Notes: generated by a model not told the origin, from the letters alone. Shown: positions 24,235 to 33,416, counted from the first letter of the stretch. The stretch is DNA of 64,000 bases from Frigoribacterium sp. Leaf186 (GCF_001423905.1 NZ_LMPQ01000009.1:87253-151252); one strand, 5' to 3'. Numbers and translations: made by a program.

Positions 24235-25173
24235 ATGCCCGGAATCCACGCCGACATCACCTCGGCCTTCGGCAACACCCCGCTCGTCAAGCTCAACTCG
24301 TTGCCCGTCGAGGGCGGGGCCGAGGTGCTGGCCAAGCTCGAGTTCTACAACCCGGGCGCCAGCGTCAAGGACCGCCTGGGCGTCGCCATCGTCGACGCGG
24401 CCGAGGCCTCGGGCGACCTGAAGCCCGGCGGCACGATCGTCGAGGGGTCGAGCGGCAACACCGGCATCTCGCTCGCCCTCGTCGGTGCCGCGCGTGGCTA
24501 CCGGGTGATCGTCACGATGCCCGAGACGATGAGCGTCGAACGGCGCACCGTCATGAAGGCCTACGGTGCCGAGATCGTGCTGACCCCCGGCCCCGAGGGC
24601 ATGAAGGGCGCCGTCGAGCGGGCGAAGCAGATCGCCGCCGAGACCGAGAACGCGATCTGGGCGCAACAGTTCGAGACGCAGGCCAACGCCGAGATCCACC
24701 GGCGCACCACGGCGCCCGAGATCCTGCGCGACACCGACGGCGCGATCGACTTCTTCGTCGCCGGCGTCGGCACCGGGGGCACCATCACCGGGGTCGGCCA
24801 GGTGCTGCACGAGCAGGTCCCCGGCGTGAAGGTGGTGGCCGTCGAGCCCGCCGACTCGCCCCTGCTCAGCGAGGGCAAGGCCGGGCCGCACAAGATCCAG
24901 GGCATCGGGGCGAACTTCGTGCCCGAGGTGCTCGACCGCTCGCAGATCGACGAGGTGTTCCCCGTGCAGCTCGACGACGCCCTGCGCGTCGCCCGCGACC
25001 TCGCCACGAAGGAGGGCATCCTCTCGGGCATCTCGTCGGGTGCCATCGTCCACGCCGCCCTCGAGATCGCGAAGCGGCCCGAGAACGCCGGCAAGCGCAT
25101 CGTCGCGATCGTCTGCGACACGGGCGAGCGGTACCTGTCGACGGTGCTCTTCCAGGACCTCGCGGACGCCTGA
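24235..25173 (+). CDS. cysK: Cysteine synthase (O-acetylserine sulfhydrylase)
   Basis: This 312-residue PLP enzyme has the Lys-bearing NPGASVKDR motif near residue 41, the substrate loop SSGNTGIS, the phosphate-binding GTGGTITG and the C-terminal SGISSG. It condenses O-acetylserine with sulfide to give cysteine. The ATG at 24235 is chosen over an upstream in-frame ATG because protein homology begins here. A TAGGAT -10-like box lies near 24181. It is followed after one base by cysE, so both enzymes of cysteine synthesis are made from one transcript and may form the cysteine synthase complex. Confidence 0.95.
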   Translation: MPGIHADITSAFGNTPLVKLNSLPVEGGAEVLAKLEFYNPGASVKDRLGVAIVDAAEASGDLKPGGTIVEGSSGNTGISLALVGAARGYRVIVTMPETMSVERRTVMKAYGAEIVLTPGPEGMKGAVERAKQIAAETENAIWAQQFETQANAEIHRRTTAPEILRDTDGAIDFFVAGVGTGGTITGVGQVLHEQVPGVKVVAVEPADSPLLSEGKAGPHKIQGIGANFVPEVLDRSQIDEVFPVQLDDALRVARDLATKEGILSGISSGAIVHAALEIAKRPENAGKRIVAIVCDTGERYLSTVLFQDLADA

Positions 25174-25174
25174 G

Positions 25175-25726
25175 GTGCGACTGGTCGCCCGCCTGCGGGA
25201 GGACCTCGACACCGTCACGAGGCGCGACCCGGCGGCTCGGGGCCGCGTCGAGACCGCCCTGGTCTACTCGGGCCTGCACGCGGTGTGGGCGCACCGCGTG
25301 ACCTCGCGACTGTGGCGCGCGGGGCCGACGCCGCGCCTCCTCGGCTCGCGGTTCGTCGCGCGGCTGCTCTCGCAGCTCGTGCGGTCGCTGACCGGCGTCG
25401 AGATCCACCCGGGGGCCCGCCTCGGCGCCCGCCTGTTCATCGACCACGGCATGGGCGTCGTCATCGGCGAGACCGCGGTGGTCGGCGACGACTGCACGAT
25501 CTTCCATGGCGTGACCCTCGGCGGCAAGGGACGAGGAGGCGCGCTCGGCCGCCGACACCCCACCGTCGGTGACGGCGTGATGATCGGTGCCGGGGCCGCC
25601 GTGCTCGGCGGCGTCACGGTGGGTGACGGCAGCGTCGTCGGGGCCAACGCGGTCGTGACGAAAGACGTCCCGCCCAGGTCGGTCGCCGTGGGCGTGCCCG
25701 CGGTGGCCAGGCCCCGCTCCGACTGA
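25175..25726 (+). CDS. cysE: Serine O-acetyltransferase
   Basis: The 183-residue protein is a short-form serine acetyltransferase. It has a helical N-terminus and a left-handed beta-helix with hexapeptide repeats ([60 protein letters not shown]). The catalytic His-Asp region is FIDHGMG. It makes O-acetylserine for cysK. GTG 25175 begins one base after the cysK stop. Feedback by cysteine is usual in the family. Confidence 0.93.
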   Translation: MRLVARLREDLDTVTRRDPAARGRVETALVYSGLHAVWAHRVTSRLWRAGPTPRLLGSRFVARLLSQLVRSLTGVEIHPGARLGARLFIDHGMGVVIGETAVVGDDCTIFHGVTLGGKGRGGALGRRHPTVGDGVMIGAGAAVLGGVTVGDGSVVGANAVVTKDVPPRSVAVGVPAVARPRSD

Positions 25727-25775
25727 CCGGGTCACGTTCCGGGTCTGCTCCCGGGACCGGCACCGGCACACCGGG

Positions 25776-26945
25776 TCAGGCGTGGGTGAGCTCGGGCTCG
25801 CGGTCGGTCGTCGAGGAGGCGCGGCGCGGTTCGCGGGGCTCGAAGCGCCCCTTGAGCTTGAGGGCCGGCTTCTCCACGAAGTGGTGCGACAGGACGGACG
25901 TCCCGATCGCGGCGGCGAGCACGAGGACGATGCCGAGGGCGCCCTGGACGAACGGCTCGATCAGGGCGATGAACACGACGTGCCAGAGGTACAGCGGGTA
26001 CGAGATCGCACGACCGAACCAGGCGACCGGTGCGAGCGACAACACCCAGGCGACGGGCGACGACGCCACGACGAGCCCGCCGATCAGCAGCATCGAGGCC
26101 AGGCCCACGGCAGGCAGGGCGACCGCGAAGGTCAGGACGTTCTGCTGCCATCCCGAGCCGATCACGACGAGTGACGCGACGACCCCGGCGAGGCCGAGCC
26201 AGGTGGCGAGGGCTCCCCAGCGGCCGGCCAGGGCCGAGCGGACGCGCTCGGACCGCAGCACGACGGCCAGGACGCAGCCCATCAGCAACGGGGCCACGTT
26301 GAGGACCGGGCTGAAGTAGATGTCGGGGGTCGCGCCTCCGGACGGGCGGTCGTAGAGGAACCAGGTGGCCACGGCGGATGCGACGACGACGGTCGACAGG
26401 CCGGCGACCAAGGCCTTGCGGCGCGCCGCCAGGGCGAGCAGCAGCACGAGGACGGGCGGCCAGACGAGGTAGAACTGCTCCTCCATCGAGAGGCTCCACA
26501 TCGGGGCGAAGACGCCCTGCGAGGTGTCGAAGAACGCCCGGGCGAGGTTGCCGGTGTACGTCAGGGCGATGAGGGCGGCTCCGATCGGGCCGAGGGTCGA
26601 CCCCTGGTAGTCCCCGACCAGCCACCACAGCGCGACGCCGACGACCACGACGGCGAGCAGCGTCGGGTACAGCCGCAGCAGGCGACGCACCCAGAAGCGA
26701 CCCAGCCGGATGCGGCCGGTCGACGCGTGCTCACGCAGCAGCAGCGTGGTGATCAGGTAGCCCGACAGGACGAAGAAGACGTTGACGCCCACGAAGCCGC
26801 TGCCGAAGCCGGGCACGTGCAGGTGGTACAGCACCACCAGGGCGATGGCCACCGTGCGCAGGCCGTCGAGCGGCAGCACCCGGTCGCGACGCGTGGTCGA
26901 GACGGGGTGCTCGGTCGGCTCCGTGGTCGGCAGGGCTGAGGGCAT
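25776..26945 (-). CDS. Acyltransferase 3 family membrane protein (OafA-like)
   Basis: The protein of 389 residues begins with the family block LPLDGLRTVAIALVVLYHLH, which includes the conserved His, followed by about ten hydrophobic segments and FFVLSGYLIT. These integral membrane enzymes transfer acetyl or other acyl groups to cell-surface polysaccharides, peptidoglycan or lipids. The ATG at 26945 is preferred; a longer version starting 60 bases upstream has no better signal. The acceptor is unknown. Confidence 0.9.
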   Translation of the reverse strand: MPSALPTTEPTEHPVSTTRRDRVLPLDGLRTVAIALVVLYHLHVPGFGSGFVGVNVFFVLSGYLITTLLLREHASTGRIRLGRFWVRRLLRLYPTLLAVVVVGVALWWLVGDYQGSTLGPIGAALIALTYTGNLARAFFDTSQGVFAPMWSLSMEEQFYLVWPPVLVLLLALAARRKALVAGLSTVVVASAVATWFLYDRPSGGATPDIYFSPVLNVAPLLMGCVLAVVLRSERVRSALAGRWGALATWLGLAGVVASLVVIGSGWQQNVLTFAVALPAVGLASMLLIGGLVVASSPVAWVLSLAPVAWFGRAISYPLYLWHVVFIALIEPFVQGALGIVLVLAAAIGTSVLSHHFVEKPALKLKGRFEPREPRRASSTTDREPELTHA

Positions 26946-26979
26946 CGTTGCAGTTTGCCTCAACTTTCTTGGTGCCGCC

Positions 26980-27068
26980 CGGACGCGTGCCCCGGGCACC
27001 GGCACGGAAACGTACCCCGAGCACCGGTCCGGACACGTACCCCGAGCGCCCGCCCGGACGAGCTACCC
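26980..27068. repeat. 25-base tandem repeat, about 3.5 copies
   Basis: Units start near 26980, 27005 and 27030 with a partial one at 27055, sharing CGGAnnCGTnCCCCGnGC. The partial unit contains the stop codon of the MFS gene. The array fills the whole gap between the MFS and acyltransferase genes. Confidence 0.8.
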
Positions 27069-28571
27069 GCGTTGCTGCGGCACGCGGCGCGGCAGGGCGA
27101 ACACCAGCAGGAACGACGCGAGGGCGAAGATCGCGCTGACGAGCATCGCGTGGGCGGCGGCGTCGGTGAAGCCGGTCGCGACGTCGGCGGGGGTGCGGCC
27201 CGAGATCGTCAGCGTGCCGAACAGGACGCTGCCGATGATCGCGATGCCCACGGCCGAGCCGATGCGCTGGATCGCCGAGATGACGGCGCTCGCCGAGCCG
27301 GCGTCCTGGCGGTCGACGGTCGACACGATGAACTGCACGTTCGGCGCGATGAAGAAGCCGTTGCCGAGGCCGGCGAGCAGCAGCGGCACGAGCAGCATCC
27401 AGTTCGTCAGGTCGGCGGCGTCGACCGTCACGAGCACGAGCCACATCCAGGTCAGGCCGACCGTGACGAGCGCCGTGCCGAGGATCAGCACGCCGCGACC
27501 GAGTCGGGCAGCGAGGCGGTTGCTCTGCGACGAACTGATGATGCTGCCGATCGCGAAGGGGATCGCCACGGCGCCCGAGGCCAGCGCGCTGTGGCCGAGG
27601 CCCGACTGCCAGAGCAGCGAGATGGTGAAGAAGATGCTGGTGAAGGCCGCGAAGTAGACGAGGGCGAGCACGACGCCACCGGTGAACGAGGGGTGGGCGA
27701 AGAGCTTGGGCGGCACGAGCGGCGTCTTGCCGCGCTTCGTGTAGGCGACCTCCCACAGGCCGAAGAGGGCCAGCAGCACGACGCCCGCGGCGATGGTCAG
27801 GTAGGTCCAGAGCGGCCAGCCCTCGTCCTGCCCCTGGATCAGCGGCACGAGCAGGGCGACGAAGGCGCCCGAGACCAGCACGAGCCCGATCCAGTCCAGC
27901 CCCCGGTCGGGTCGGGGCACCGACTCGTCGCGCTTCGGCAGCAGGACGGCGGCGGCGATCAGGGTGATGACGCCGAACGGCAGGTTGACGTAGAAGACGA
28001 GGCGCCAGCCGTTCTCGTCGCCGAACGCCTGGATGATCAGGCCGCCGATGATGGGGCCGAGCGCCGACGAGACGCCGATGACGGCGCCCATGATCGCGAA
28101 CGCCTTGCCGCGCGACCGACCGGGGAAGAGCAACTGGATGAACGCCGTGACCGCGGGCACGAAGATGCCGCCGGCCAGGCCCTGCACGATGCGGAAGACC
28201 ACGAGCTGCGTGTCGTCCTGGGCGAGGCCGCAGGCCAGCGACGCCGCCGTGAAGAGCAGCACGCCGACGAAGTACACCCACTTGTGGCCGATGCGGTCGC
28301 CGATGCGCCCCGCGGGGATCAGCGCCAGGCCGAACGCCAGCGCGTAGCCCGAGATGATCCACGACAGGGTCGACTCCGAGGCGTCGAGGGTCGTGCGGAT
28401 CGTCGGCAGGGCGACGTTGACGATGGTCGTGTCGAGCAGCGCGATGAACATGCCGAGCAGCAGCGCGACGAGCGCGTACCAGGCGTGGCGGGGCACGGCC
28501 GCCGGCTGGCCGGGGCCGGCTCCGGGCGTGGCGGGTGACGCGGCGCCGGTCGGGGCGGAGGCGTGGGACAT
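27063..28571 (-). CDS. MFS drug transporter, DHA2 (14-TMS, EmrB/QacA) family
   Basis: The 502-residue protein has about 14 hydrophobic segments and the DHA2 motif LLDTTIVNVALPTI in the first, then GRIGDRIGHKWV between segments 2 and 3. Such proteins export drugs, dyes or other small molecules with the proton gradient. The ATG at 28571 is preceded by GAAAGG. A 360-base upstream region contains two strong hairpins and a purine-rich direct repeat. No MarR or TetR gene is adjacent. Confidence 0.92.
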   Translation of the reverse strand: MSHASAPTGAASPATPGAGPGQPAAVPRHAWYALVALLLGMFIALLDTTIVNVALPTIRTTLDASESTLSWIISGYALAFGLALIPAGRIGDRIGHKWVYFVGVLLFTAASLACGLAQDDTQLVVFRIVQGLAGGIFVPAVTAFIQLLFPGRSRGKAFAIMGAVIGVSSALGPIIGGLIIQAFGDENGWRLVFYVNLPFGVITLIAAAVLLPKRDESVPRPDRGLDWIGLVLVSGAFVALLVPLIQGQDEGWPLWTYLTIAAGVVLLALFGLWEVAYTKRGKTPLVPPKLFAHPSFTGGVVLALVYFAAFTSIFFTISLLWQSGLGHSALASGAVAIPFAIGSIISSSQSNRLAARLGRGVLILGTALVTVGLTWMWLVLVTVDAADLTNWMLLVPLLLAGLGNGFFIAPNVQFIVSTVDRQDAGSASAVISAIQRIGSAVGIAIIGSVLFGTLTISGRTPADVATGFTDAAAHAMLVSAIFALASFLLVFALPRRVPQQRG

Positions 28572-28788
28572 GGTGTGGCCTTTCGGGCGGCGGCACGGGC
28601 CGTGAGGCGAGGCGGGTGAAGGCGGTGCGTATGACGGCAGAGCGGGTGAAGGCGAGGCGGGTGGAGGCAGAGCGGGAGAGGGCAGAGCGGGTGGGGGCGG
28701 GGAGGCCGGAGGCACCGGCGGGGAGCGGGAGGCCGGGGCGGCACGGGGCCGACGCGCGCGACGACGACGTCGGGGCGGGTGCGAGACG

Positions 28789-28821
28789 CAGGAGGCACTG
28801 GTCACCGACCAGCACCTCCTG
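28789..28821 (+). terminator. Hairpin built from near-copies of the dispersed motif, with T-tract
   Basis: CAGGAGGCACTGGTC pairs with GACCAGCACCTCCTG at 13 of 15 positions around ACC and is followed by ATTTTTG. Read on the plus strand it is a classical terminator, but no plus-strand gene precedes it. On the minus strand it lies in the MFS leader. Confidence 0.6.
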
Positions 28822-28864
28822 ATTTTTGCACGTTCTGCACTCGGGCGCGCACCGCGTCGCCCGT

Positions 28865-28911
28865 GACGACGGAGGAGGCGCAGGTCACCGACCTGCGCCT
28901 CCTCCGTCGTC
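28865..28911 (-). terminator. Perfect 22-base hairpin built from motif near-copies
   Basis: Perfect 22-base arms around an ACC loop contain AGGAGGCGCAGGTC, one base away from the dispersed 13-mer. It lies 24 bases after the PRC-barrel stop, so it probably terminates that transcript. Confidence 0.7.
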
Positions 28912-28934
28912 GAGGGCTGACCCCCCGGGTCGCG

Positions 28935-29291
28935 TCAGCGGCGACCGAGGCGGCGCTCGCCGCCGGCGCCGGTCTGGTAGACGAGGCCGTAGTGCTCGAA
29001 CACAGCGGGTTCGCGCGACGCCTCGAGCTCGCCGTCGGTCTCGATCGACGGTGCGTCCTTGACGAGCTTCTTCTCGAACTGCACCTTGAGGTGCTTCGGG
29101 GTGACGACCGCGCCCTGCAGGGGCACGAAGACCAGGCGCGAGCGGCCGAGCAGCCCGGCCGTCACCGTGGCGAACGCCGGCTGGTCGGCGGCGGTGTCGA
29201 AGTAGATGCTCTCGAGCGAGCCGACCTTGTCGCCCTCGGGGTCGACGACCGGCATGCCGATCCAGTCGCGGATGTTCTCGGCTTCGAACAT
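28935..29291 (-). CDS. PRC-barrel domain protein
   Basis: This 118-residue protein has a PRC-barrel-like N-terminal domain (GMPVVDPEGDKVGSLESIYFD) and a short C-terminal extension. PRC-barrel domains occur in photosynthetic reaction centres, RimM and many small stress-related proteins. An RNA or membrane role cannot be told from the sequence. The ATG has GAGGAGGCACCC upstream, a strong ribosome-binding site. It is probably monocistronic. Confidence 0.85.
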   Translation of the reverse strand: MFEAENIRDWIGMPVVDPEGDKVGSLESIYFDTAADQPAFATVTAGLLGRSRLVFVPLQGAVVTPKHLKVQFEKKLVKDAPSIETDGELEASREPAVFEHYGLVYQTGAGGERRLGRR

Positions 29292-29389
29292 GGGTGCCTC
29301 CTCTGGCGGGGGCCGCGTCCCGGCCCGTCGGGTCCGACGGTAGTAGGGCCCGGGCGTCGGCGCTCAGGCACGGTGCCCGGTGCGACGGC

Positions 29390-29950
29390 TCAGGCGGGCG
29401 CCCGCCCGGCGAAGACGTCGCCGATGGTGACGCCGTCGTCGGGCCGTGACAGCACGACGACGGCGTCGCCCGCCTCGACCGGACCCGAGTGCACGACCTT
29501 GAGGTAGGCGCCCGGTCGCCCCTCGGCCATGAAGCGCTTGACCCACTGCGGCTCGCCGAGCCGCCGGGCGAACGTGGCACACGGGATGCGCGGCTTCGTC
29601 ACCTCGAGCACGAGGGTCTCGCCGACGGCCCACCGTTCGCCGACGACGGCCCCGGTGACGTCGACGCCCGACGTCCGCAGGTTCTCGCCGAAGAGCCCCG
29701 GGGTGACCTCTCGCCCGAGGAGCCCCGCGAAGTGCGCCGCGTCCTCGTCGGCGAAGGCGTAGACCGCCTGCTCGGGGCCGCCGTGGTGCTTGCGGTCGGC
29801 CTGCACGTCGGCCCGGAGGCCCAGCGGCCGGACGTGCACGGGCCCGTCCACGGGTCGCTTGTCGATGGCGGTGACGCCGATCGTGCCCGAGTCGGGCAGC
29901 AGGGCGGACACGCGGCAGACGGCGGTGACGGAGGCCTGTGTGGTGGTCAT
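29390..29950 (-). CDS. MOSC domain protein (YiiM-like)
   Basis: At 186 residues it carries MOSC features: RKHHGGPEQAVYAF, GLFGENLRT and the conserved Cys in RIPCATFARR. MOSC proteins bind molybdenum cofactor and, in the YiiM group, reduce N-hydroxylated bases and other N-hydroxy compounds. No molybdenum cofactor synthesis gene is in the window. The start is placed at the ATG at 29950. Confidence 0.9.
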   Translation of the reverse strand: MTTTQASVTAVCRVSALLPDSGTIGVTAIDKRPVDGPVHVRPLGLRADVQADRKHHGGPEQAVYAFADEDAAHFAGLLGREVTPGLFGENLRTSGVDVTGAVVGERWAVGETLVLEVTKPRIPCATFARRLGEPQWVKRFMAEGRPGAYLKVVHSGPVEAGDAVVVLSRPDDGVTIGDVFAGRAPA

Positions 29951-30040
29951 GCCTCCATGGTGGCGGACGACGCGACCGACCAGGCGTCACGACCCGCGCC
30001 TCCCGGGTCCACGCGTCCTCGGTGCTGCCCGCGACGTGAG

Positions 30041-30050
30041 CCCCCCCCCC
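30041..30050. repeat. Poly-C tract of ten
   Basis: A C10 homopolymer lies about 75 bases before the DEDDh-BRCT start, in the space between divergent genes. Tracts of this length are prone to slippage and could vary promoter spacing. Confidence 0.85.
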
Positions 30051-30124
30051 GACGAGTGTCACCCGGATGCGGGCTGGATGCCCATCGGGCAACCTGCCAG
30101 GCTCGCCCCGACGAAAGGGGTGGC

Positions 30125-31720
30125 ATGGCTCACGGCGGCTACGCGGTCATCGACGTCGAGACGACCGGGCTCTGGCCCGGACGGCACCACCGCATCATCG
30201 AGATCGGCATCGTGCACCTCGACGCCGACGGCGAGGTCGAGGCGACCTTCGAGACCGTCGTCGACCCGTCGCGCGACCTCGGGCCCATCCACGTGCACGG
30301 CCTGCGCAGCGCCGACGTGCGCGGTGCGCCCCGGTTCGAGCACGTCGTCGACGACCTGTGCGACCGCCTGCGCGGTCGCGTCGTCGTGGCCCACAACGCC
30401 CGGTTCGAGGCGCAGTTCCTGGCGGCCGAGTTCGAGCGGCTCGGGCTCGAGTCGCCGCTCGGTCCCGACGGTGCGGGCGCCCTCTGCACGATGAAGCTCG
30501 CCCCCACCTACCTGCCCGGTGCCGGCCGGACCCTCGCCGACTGCTGCGCGGCCATCGACGTCGACCTCACGGACGCCCACGAGTCGCTGGCCGACGCCAC
30601 CGCCACCGCCCGCCTGCTGTCCGCCTACCTGCGCATGGGCGACGCCCAGTCGTCGTGGTGGCGCGAGTGGGGTCGGTACGCCGCGCTGCAGCAGTGGCCG
30701 ACAGCCGAGACCCCCCGGACGCCGCCCCACCCCCGGTTCGCAGGAGGCGCGGGCGGGGCCGACGACGGAGCCCACGGCCCCGGCCGCGCGGCCTGGCGGT
30801 CCCGGCGCCGCGTCGCCCGGACGCCCGAGTTCGCCCCCGTCCCCTCGGCGGGCGCCGTGCTGTCGGCCTCGGGCGCCGTGCCGCCCGCCGCCCCGAGCGC
30901 GGTGCCGCCGGCCGGCCCGACGGGCAGCGCGCACCTCACGGGCCCGGTCGACCTCGACCTCGACCGGGACGTCTTCGGCCTCACCGTCGAACCGGCTCCC
31001 GCCGAGCCGAGGTTCCTCGAACGGGCCACCGAGCTGCTGCCCCAGCTCCATCTCGACCGACGCCAGAACCAGTACGCGGCCATGCTCGACAAGGCGCTGT
31101 CCGACGGGTACCTCTCGCGGGACGAGGCCGACAACCTGGCCACCCTCGCCGTCGAGCTCGACCTCGACGAGCCGGCACGAGAGGTGCTGCACGACCGCTA
31201 CTTCGCCTCGCTCGTCTCGACCGTCTGGGCGCACGACGTCCTCTCGGACGACGAACGGCGGCAGGTCGACGCCGTCGCCGAGATGCTCGGCATCGCCCCG
31301 CACCGCCGCGACGCCGCCCTGGTGCCGTCGGTGCTCGAACGGGCACCGCGACCGGCGGACGACGACGAGCTCGACGAGTTCGACGTCATCGAGGGGCTCG
31401 ACGAGTCCCTCGGCGCCGTGGCCGAGACCCGGGCGCCGACCCTGGCCCGGCCCGACGTCGGCCCGCTGGCCCCCGGCGCCCGCGTCGCCCTCACGGGATC
31501 GCTGAGCCAGGGTCGCGACGTGCTCGTCCGTTCCCTCGAGCGGGCAGGGCTCGTCGTCTGGCCGGCGGTCACGACCGAGACGTCGTTGGTCGTCGCCGCC
31601 GACGTCGCGTGCAGCTCGGGCAAGGTGCGCAAGGCGCTGTCGTACGGGGTGCCGGTGGTGGACGAGACGCAGCTGCCGTTCGTGCTGGCCCGTTCGCGCC
31701 GGTCACGCACCGCCGCCTGA
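30125..31720 (+). CDS. DEDDh 3'-5' exonuclease with C-terminal BRCT domain
   Basis: The N-terminal 175 residues are a DnaQ-like exonuclease with the acidic ligands in VIDVETTG, VAHNARFEAQF and the final HESLADATATARL. A Pro/Ala-rich linker follows, then a helical TerB-like region (about 285-395) and a BRCT domain (GARVALTGSLSQGRDVL to the end). It should trim DNA 3' ends; the BRCT would bring it to repair complexes. The ATG at 30125 follows AAAGGGG. It is 531 residues. Confidence 0.85.
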   Translation: MAHGGYAVIDVETTGLWPGRHHRIIEIGIVHLDADGEVEATFETVVDPSRDLGPIHVHGLRSADVRGAPRFEHVVDDLCDRLRGRVVVAHNARFEAQFLAAEFERLGLESPLGPDGAGALCTMKLAPTYLPGAGRTLADCCAAIDVDLTDAHESLADATATARLLSAYLRMGDAQSSWWREWGRYAALQQWPTAETPRTPPHPRFAGGAGGADDGAHGPGRAAWRSRRRVARTPEFAPVPSAGAVLSASGAVPPAAPSAVPPAGPTGSAHLTGPVDLDLDRDVFGLTVEPAPAEPRFLERATELLPQLHLDRRQNQYAAMLDKALSDGYLSRDEADNLATLAVELDLDEPAREVLHDRYFASLVSTVWAHDVLSDDERRQVDAVAEMLGIAPHRRDAALVPSVLERAPRPADDDELDEFDVIEGLDESLGAVAETRAPTLARPDVGPLAPGARVALTGSLSQGRDVLVRSLERAGLVVWPAVTTETSLVVAADVACSSGKVRKALSYGVPVVDETQLPFVLARSRRSRTAA

Positions 31721-31748
31721 CGGTTCAGACGCACTGCGGCCCCAGGGC

Positions 31749-31868
31749 TCAGAGCGCGGGATCGTCCTCGGCGTGGTCGTCGGCGTCGAGCGAGGGCCAG
31801 ACGGTCGAGACCTGCGCGGTGCCGCCGAGCGGGGTGTGGGGCAACGGGTCGGATGGTCGAGGGTGCAT
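31749..31868 (-). CDS. Possible 39-residue protein
   Basis: An ATG at 31868 with GGAG about six bases upstream opens a frame ending in a TGA at 31749. The product begins MHPRPSDPLPHTPLGG and ends acidic (DADDHAEDDPAL). No family is recognised. It sits between a plus-strand nuclease gene and a minus-strand GAF-ANTAR gene. Confidence 0.35.
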   Translation of the reverse strand: MHPRPSDPLPHTPLGGTAQVSTVWPSLDADDHAEDDPAL

Positions 31869-31975
31869 GAGAGCTCCGGTCTGTCTGCCTGCGAGCTGCG
31901 GGAGACGGGCGACCAGGGTCTGGGGCTACCAGGCCTCACCGTACGCGCATCGGGTGCCCATGACCAGCGGGTCGG

Positions 31976-32689
31976 TCAGACGGTCAGGCGTCGGGCCACG
32001 ATCTCGGAGGCGACCTCGACCAGCGGGCGTCGGTTCTCACGGGCGTGGCGGCGGATGCGCTGGAACGCCTCGTCCATGTCGAGCGACTGCGTGTACGACA
32101 CGACGCCCTTGGCCTGCTCGATGACGATGCGGCTGTCGAGGGCACGCTGCAGCTGGTCCCTGGTCGAGTCCATCTCGCGGAGGGCTCGTTCTTGCAGGAT
32201 GCTGATGGTCGCCACGTCGGCGAGTGCCTGGGCGGCCGTCGCGTCGTCGGCGTTGAGGACCCCGGTCGTGTCGCGGAAGAGGTTGAGCGAGCCCAGGCTC
32301 TGGTCGCGGAGGCGCAGCGGGATGGCGTGGACCGAACCGTAACCGGAGTCGCGCGCGAGGTCGGCGAACACCGGCCAGCGCTCGTCGACGTCGGCCAGGT
32401 CGGGCACCGAGACGACCGCGCCGGTCGTGTAGGACTCGACGCAGGGCCCCTCACCGGCGCGCAGTTGCAGCAGCCCGACGAGCTTGCTGCGCTCGTTGGT
32501 CGAGGCGATCACCTCGAGCTCGCCGGTGGCGCCCGCGAGGATGATGCCGGCGTCCGCCGCGTCGAAGAGGGCCGTGGTGCGCTCGACCAGCATCTGCAGG
32601 ACGTCGATGGTGTCGAAGCCGGTCACGAGCGAGTCGGCGAGCGTGACGAACGTCTGCAGGAGCTGGGTCTCTCTGTCGCGGTCGGTCAC
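31976..32689 (-). CDS. GAF and ANTAR domain protein
   Basis: Residues 15-165 form a GAF domain (AGEGPCVESYTTGAVVSVPDL, VHAIPLRLRDQSLGSLNLF), and the last 55 are an ANTAR RNA-binding domain (IEQAKGVVSYTQSLDMDEAF). ANTAR proteins bind paired hairpins in nascent RNA and prevent termination when the sensor domain is stimulated. The GTG at 32689 is the likely start (237 residues). A second GAF-ANTAR gene lies 43 bases upstream, so the two are probably co-transcribed. Confidence 0.9.
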   Translation of the reverse strand: MTDRDRETQLLQTFVTLADSLVTGFDTIDVLQMLVERTTALFDAADAGIILAGATGELEVIASTNERSKLVGLLQLRAGEGPCVESYTTGAVVSVPDLADVDERWPVFADLARDSGYGSVHAIPLRLRDQSLGSLNLFRDTTGVLNADDATAAQALADVATISILQERALREMDSTRDQLQRALDSRIVIEQAKGVVSYTQSLDMDEAFQRIRRHARENRRPLVEVASEIVARRLTV

Positions 32690-32732
32690 GGGCGTCAGCC
32701 TAGGCCGTGTCGACGACGACCGTCGCCGGACC

Positions 32733-33416
32733 TCACGAGAAGTCCAGCCGGTGCAGCACGATCTCGCTGGCCACCTCGCGCAGCGGTCGGCCGCTCGACC
32801 AGGCGTGGCCGCGGATGACGAGCAGCGCCTCGTCGACACCGACGCCCAGCTGCATCATGACCATGCCCGACGCCTGGTGGACCTCGCGGGGGAACGAGGT
32901 CGGGAACAGGCTGTCGTCACCGGCCGCGAGGGCGTCGAGCGCCCGGGTCAGGACGCTGCGGCCCGCGATGCAGGCGAGGGTGGTCGCCTGGTCGACCTCG
33001 ACGTCGTCGAGTTCTCGGCGTTCGTCGCTGTAGAGGTCGACCGCGCCGAGGTCGAGGCGACCGTACGAGAGGGGGAACGCGGCGACGCTCGCGACGCCCG
33101 CCGCGGTCAGTGCCGCCGCCGCGGCAGGCCACGCCCTCGAGGGCGACGTGACCAGGTCGGACTCGACCACCGCCTGCCCGGTCTGGTGGGCCTGCCAGCA
33201 GGGCCCCTCGCCCAGGTCGAACTGGATCTCGTCGCGGCGTGACGACTCGGCGTCGCTCGAGCAGACCGTGCCCGTGCCGAGGGGGCCACCCAAGGTCGAG
33301 ACCGCGGCGCCGGTGACGCCGAACGTCTCGCGGAAGGGCCCGCAGAGGTCGCTGCCGGGTGCGGTCGCTCGTGCTAGGGCGGCCGCAGCCACCCGGACCA
33401 CGCCTGCGTCAGCCAT
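32733..33416 (-). CDS. GAF and ANTAR domain protein, second copy
   Basis: It is a 227-residue protein with the same architecture as its downstream neighbour: GAF (FDLGEGPCWQAHQTGQAVVESDL) then ANTAR (VHQASGMVMMQLGVGVDEAL). The ATG at 33416 is chosen; the frame stays open far upstream but without coding character. Sequence identity between the two copies is modest, so they probably sense different signals. Confidence 0.88.
   Translation of the reverse strand: MADAGVVRVAAAALARATAPGSDLCGPFRETFGVTGAAVSTLGGPLGTGTVCSSDAESSRRDEIQFDLGEGPCWQAHQTGQAVVESDLVTSPSRAWPAAAAALTAAGVASVAAFPLSYGRLDLGAVDLYSDERRELDDVEVDQATTLACIAGRSVLTRALDALAAGDDSLFPTSFPREVHQASGMVMMQLGVGVDEALLVIRGHAWSSGRPLREVASEIVLHRLDFS

Larger units (their letters stand above)
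28572..28934. other. Non-coding stretch upstream of the MFS gene
   Basis: I see no gene here. From about 28600 to 28730 it is purine-rich, with degenerate direct repeats built on GGCAGAGCGGGTGAAGGC. The rest holds the two hairpins annotated at 28789 and 28865. The MFS promoter must lie here. Confidence 0.7.
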
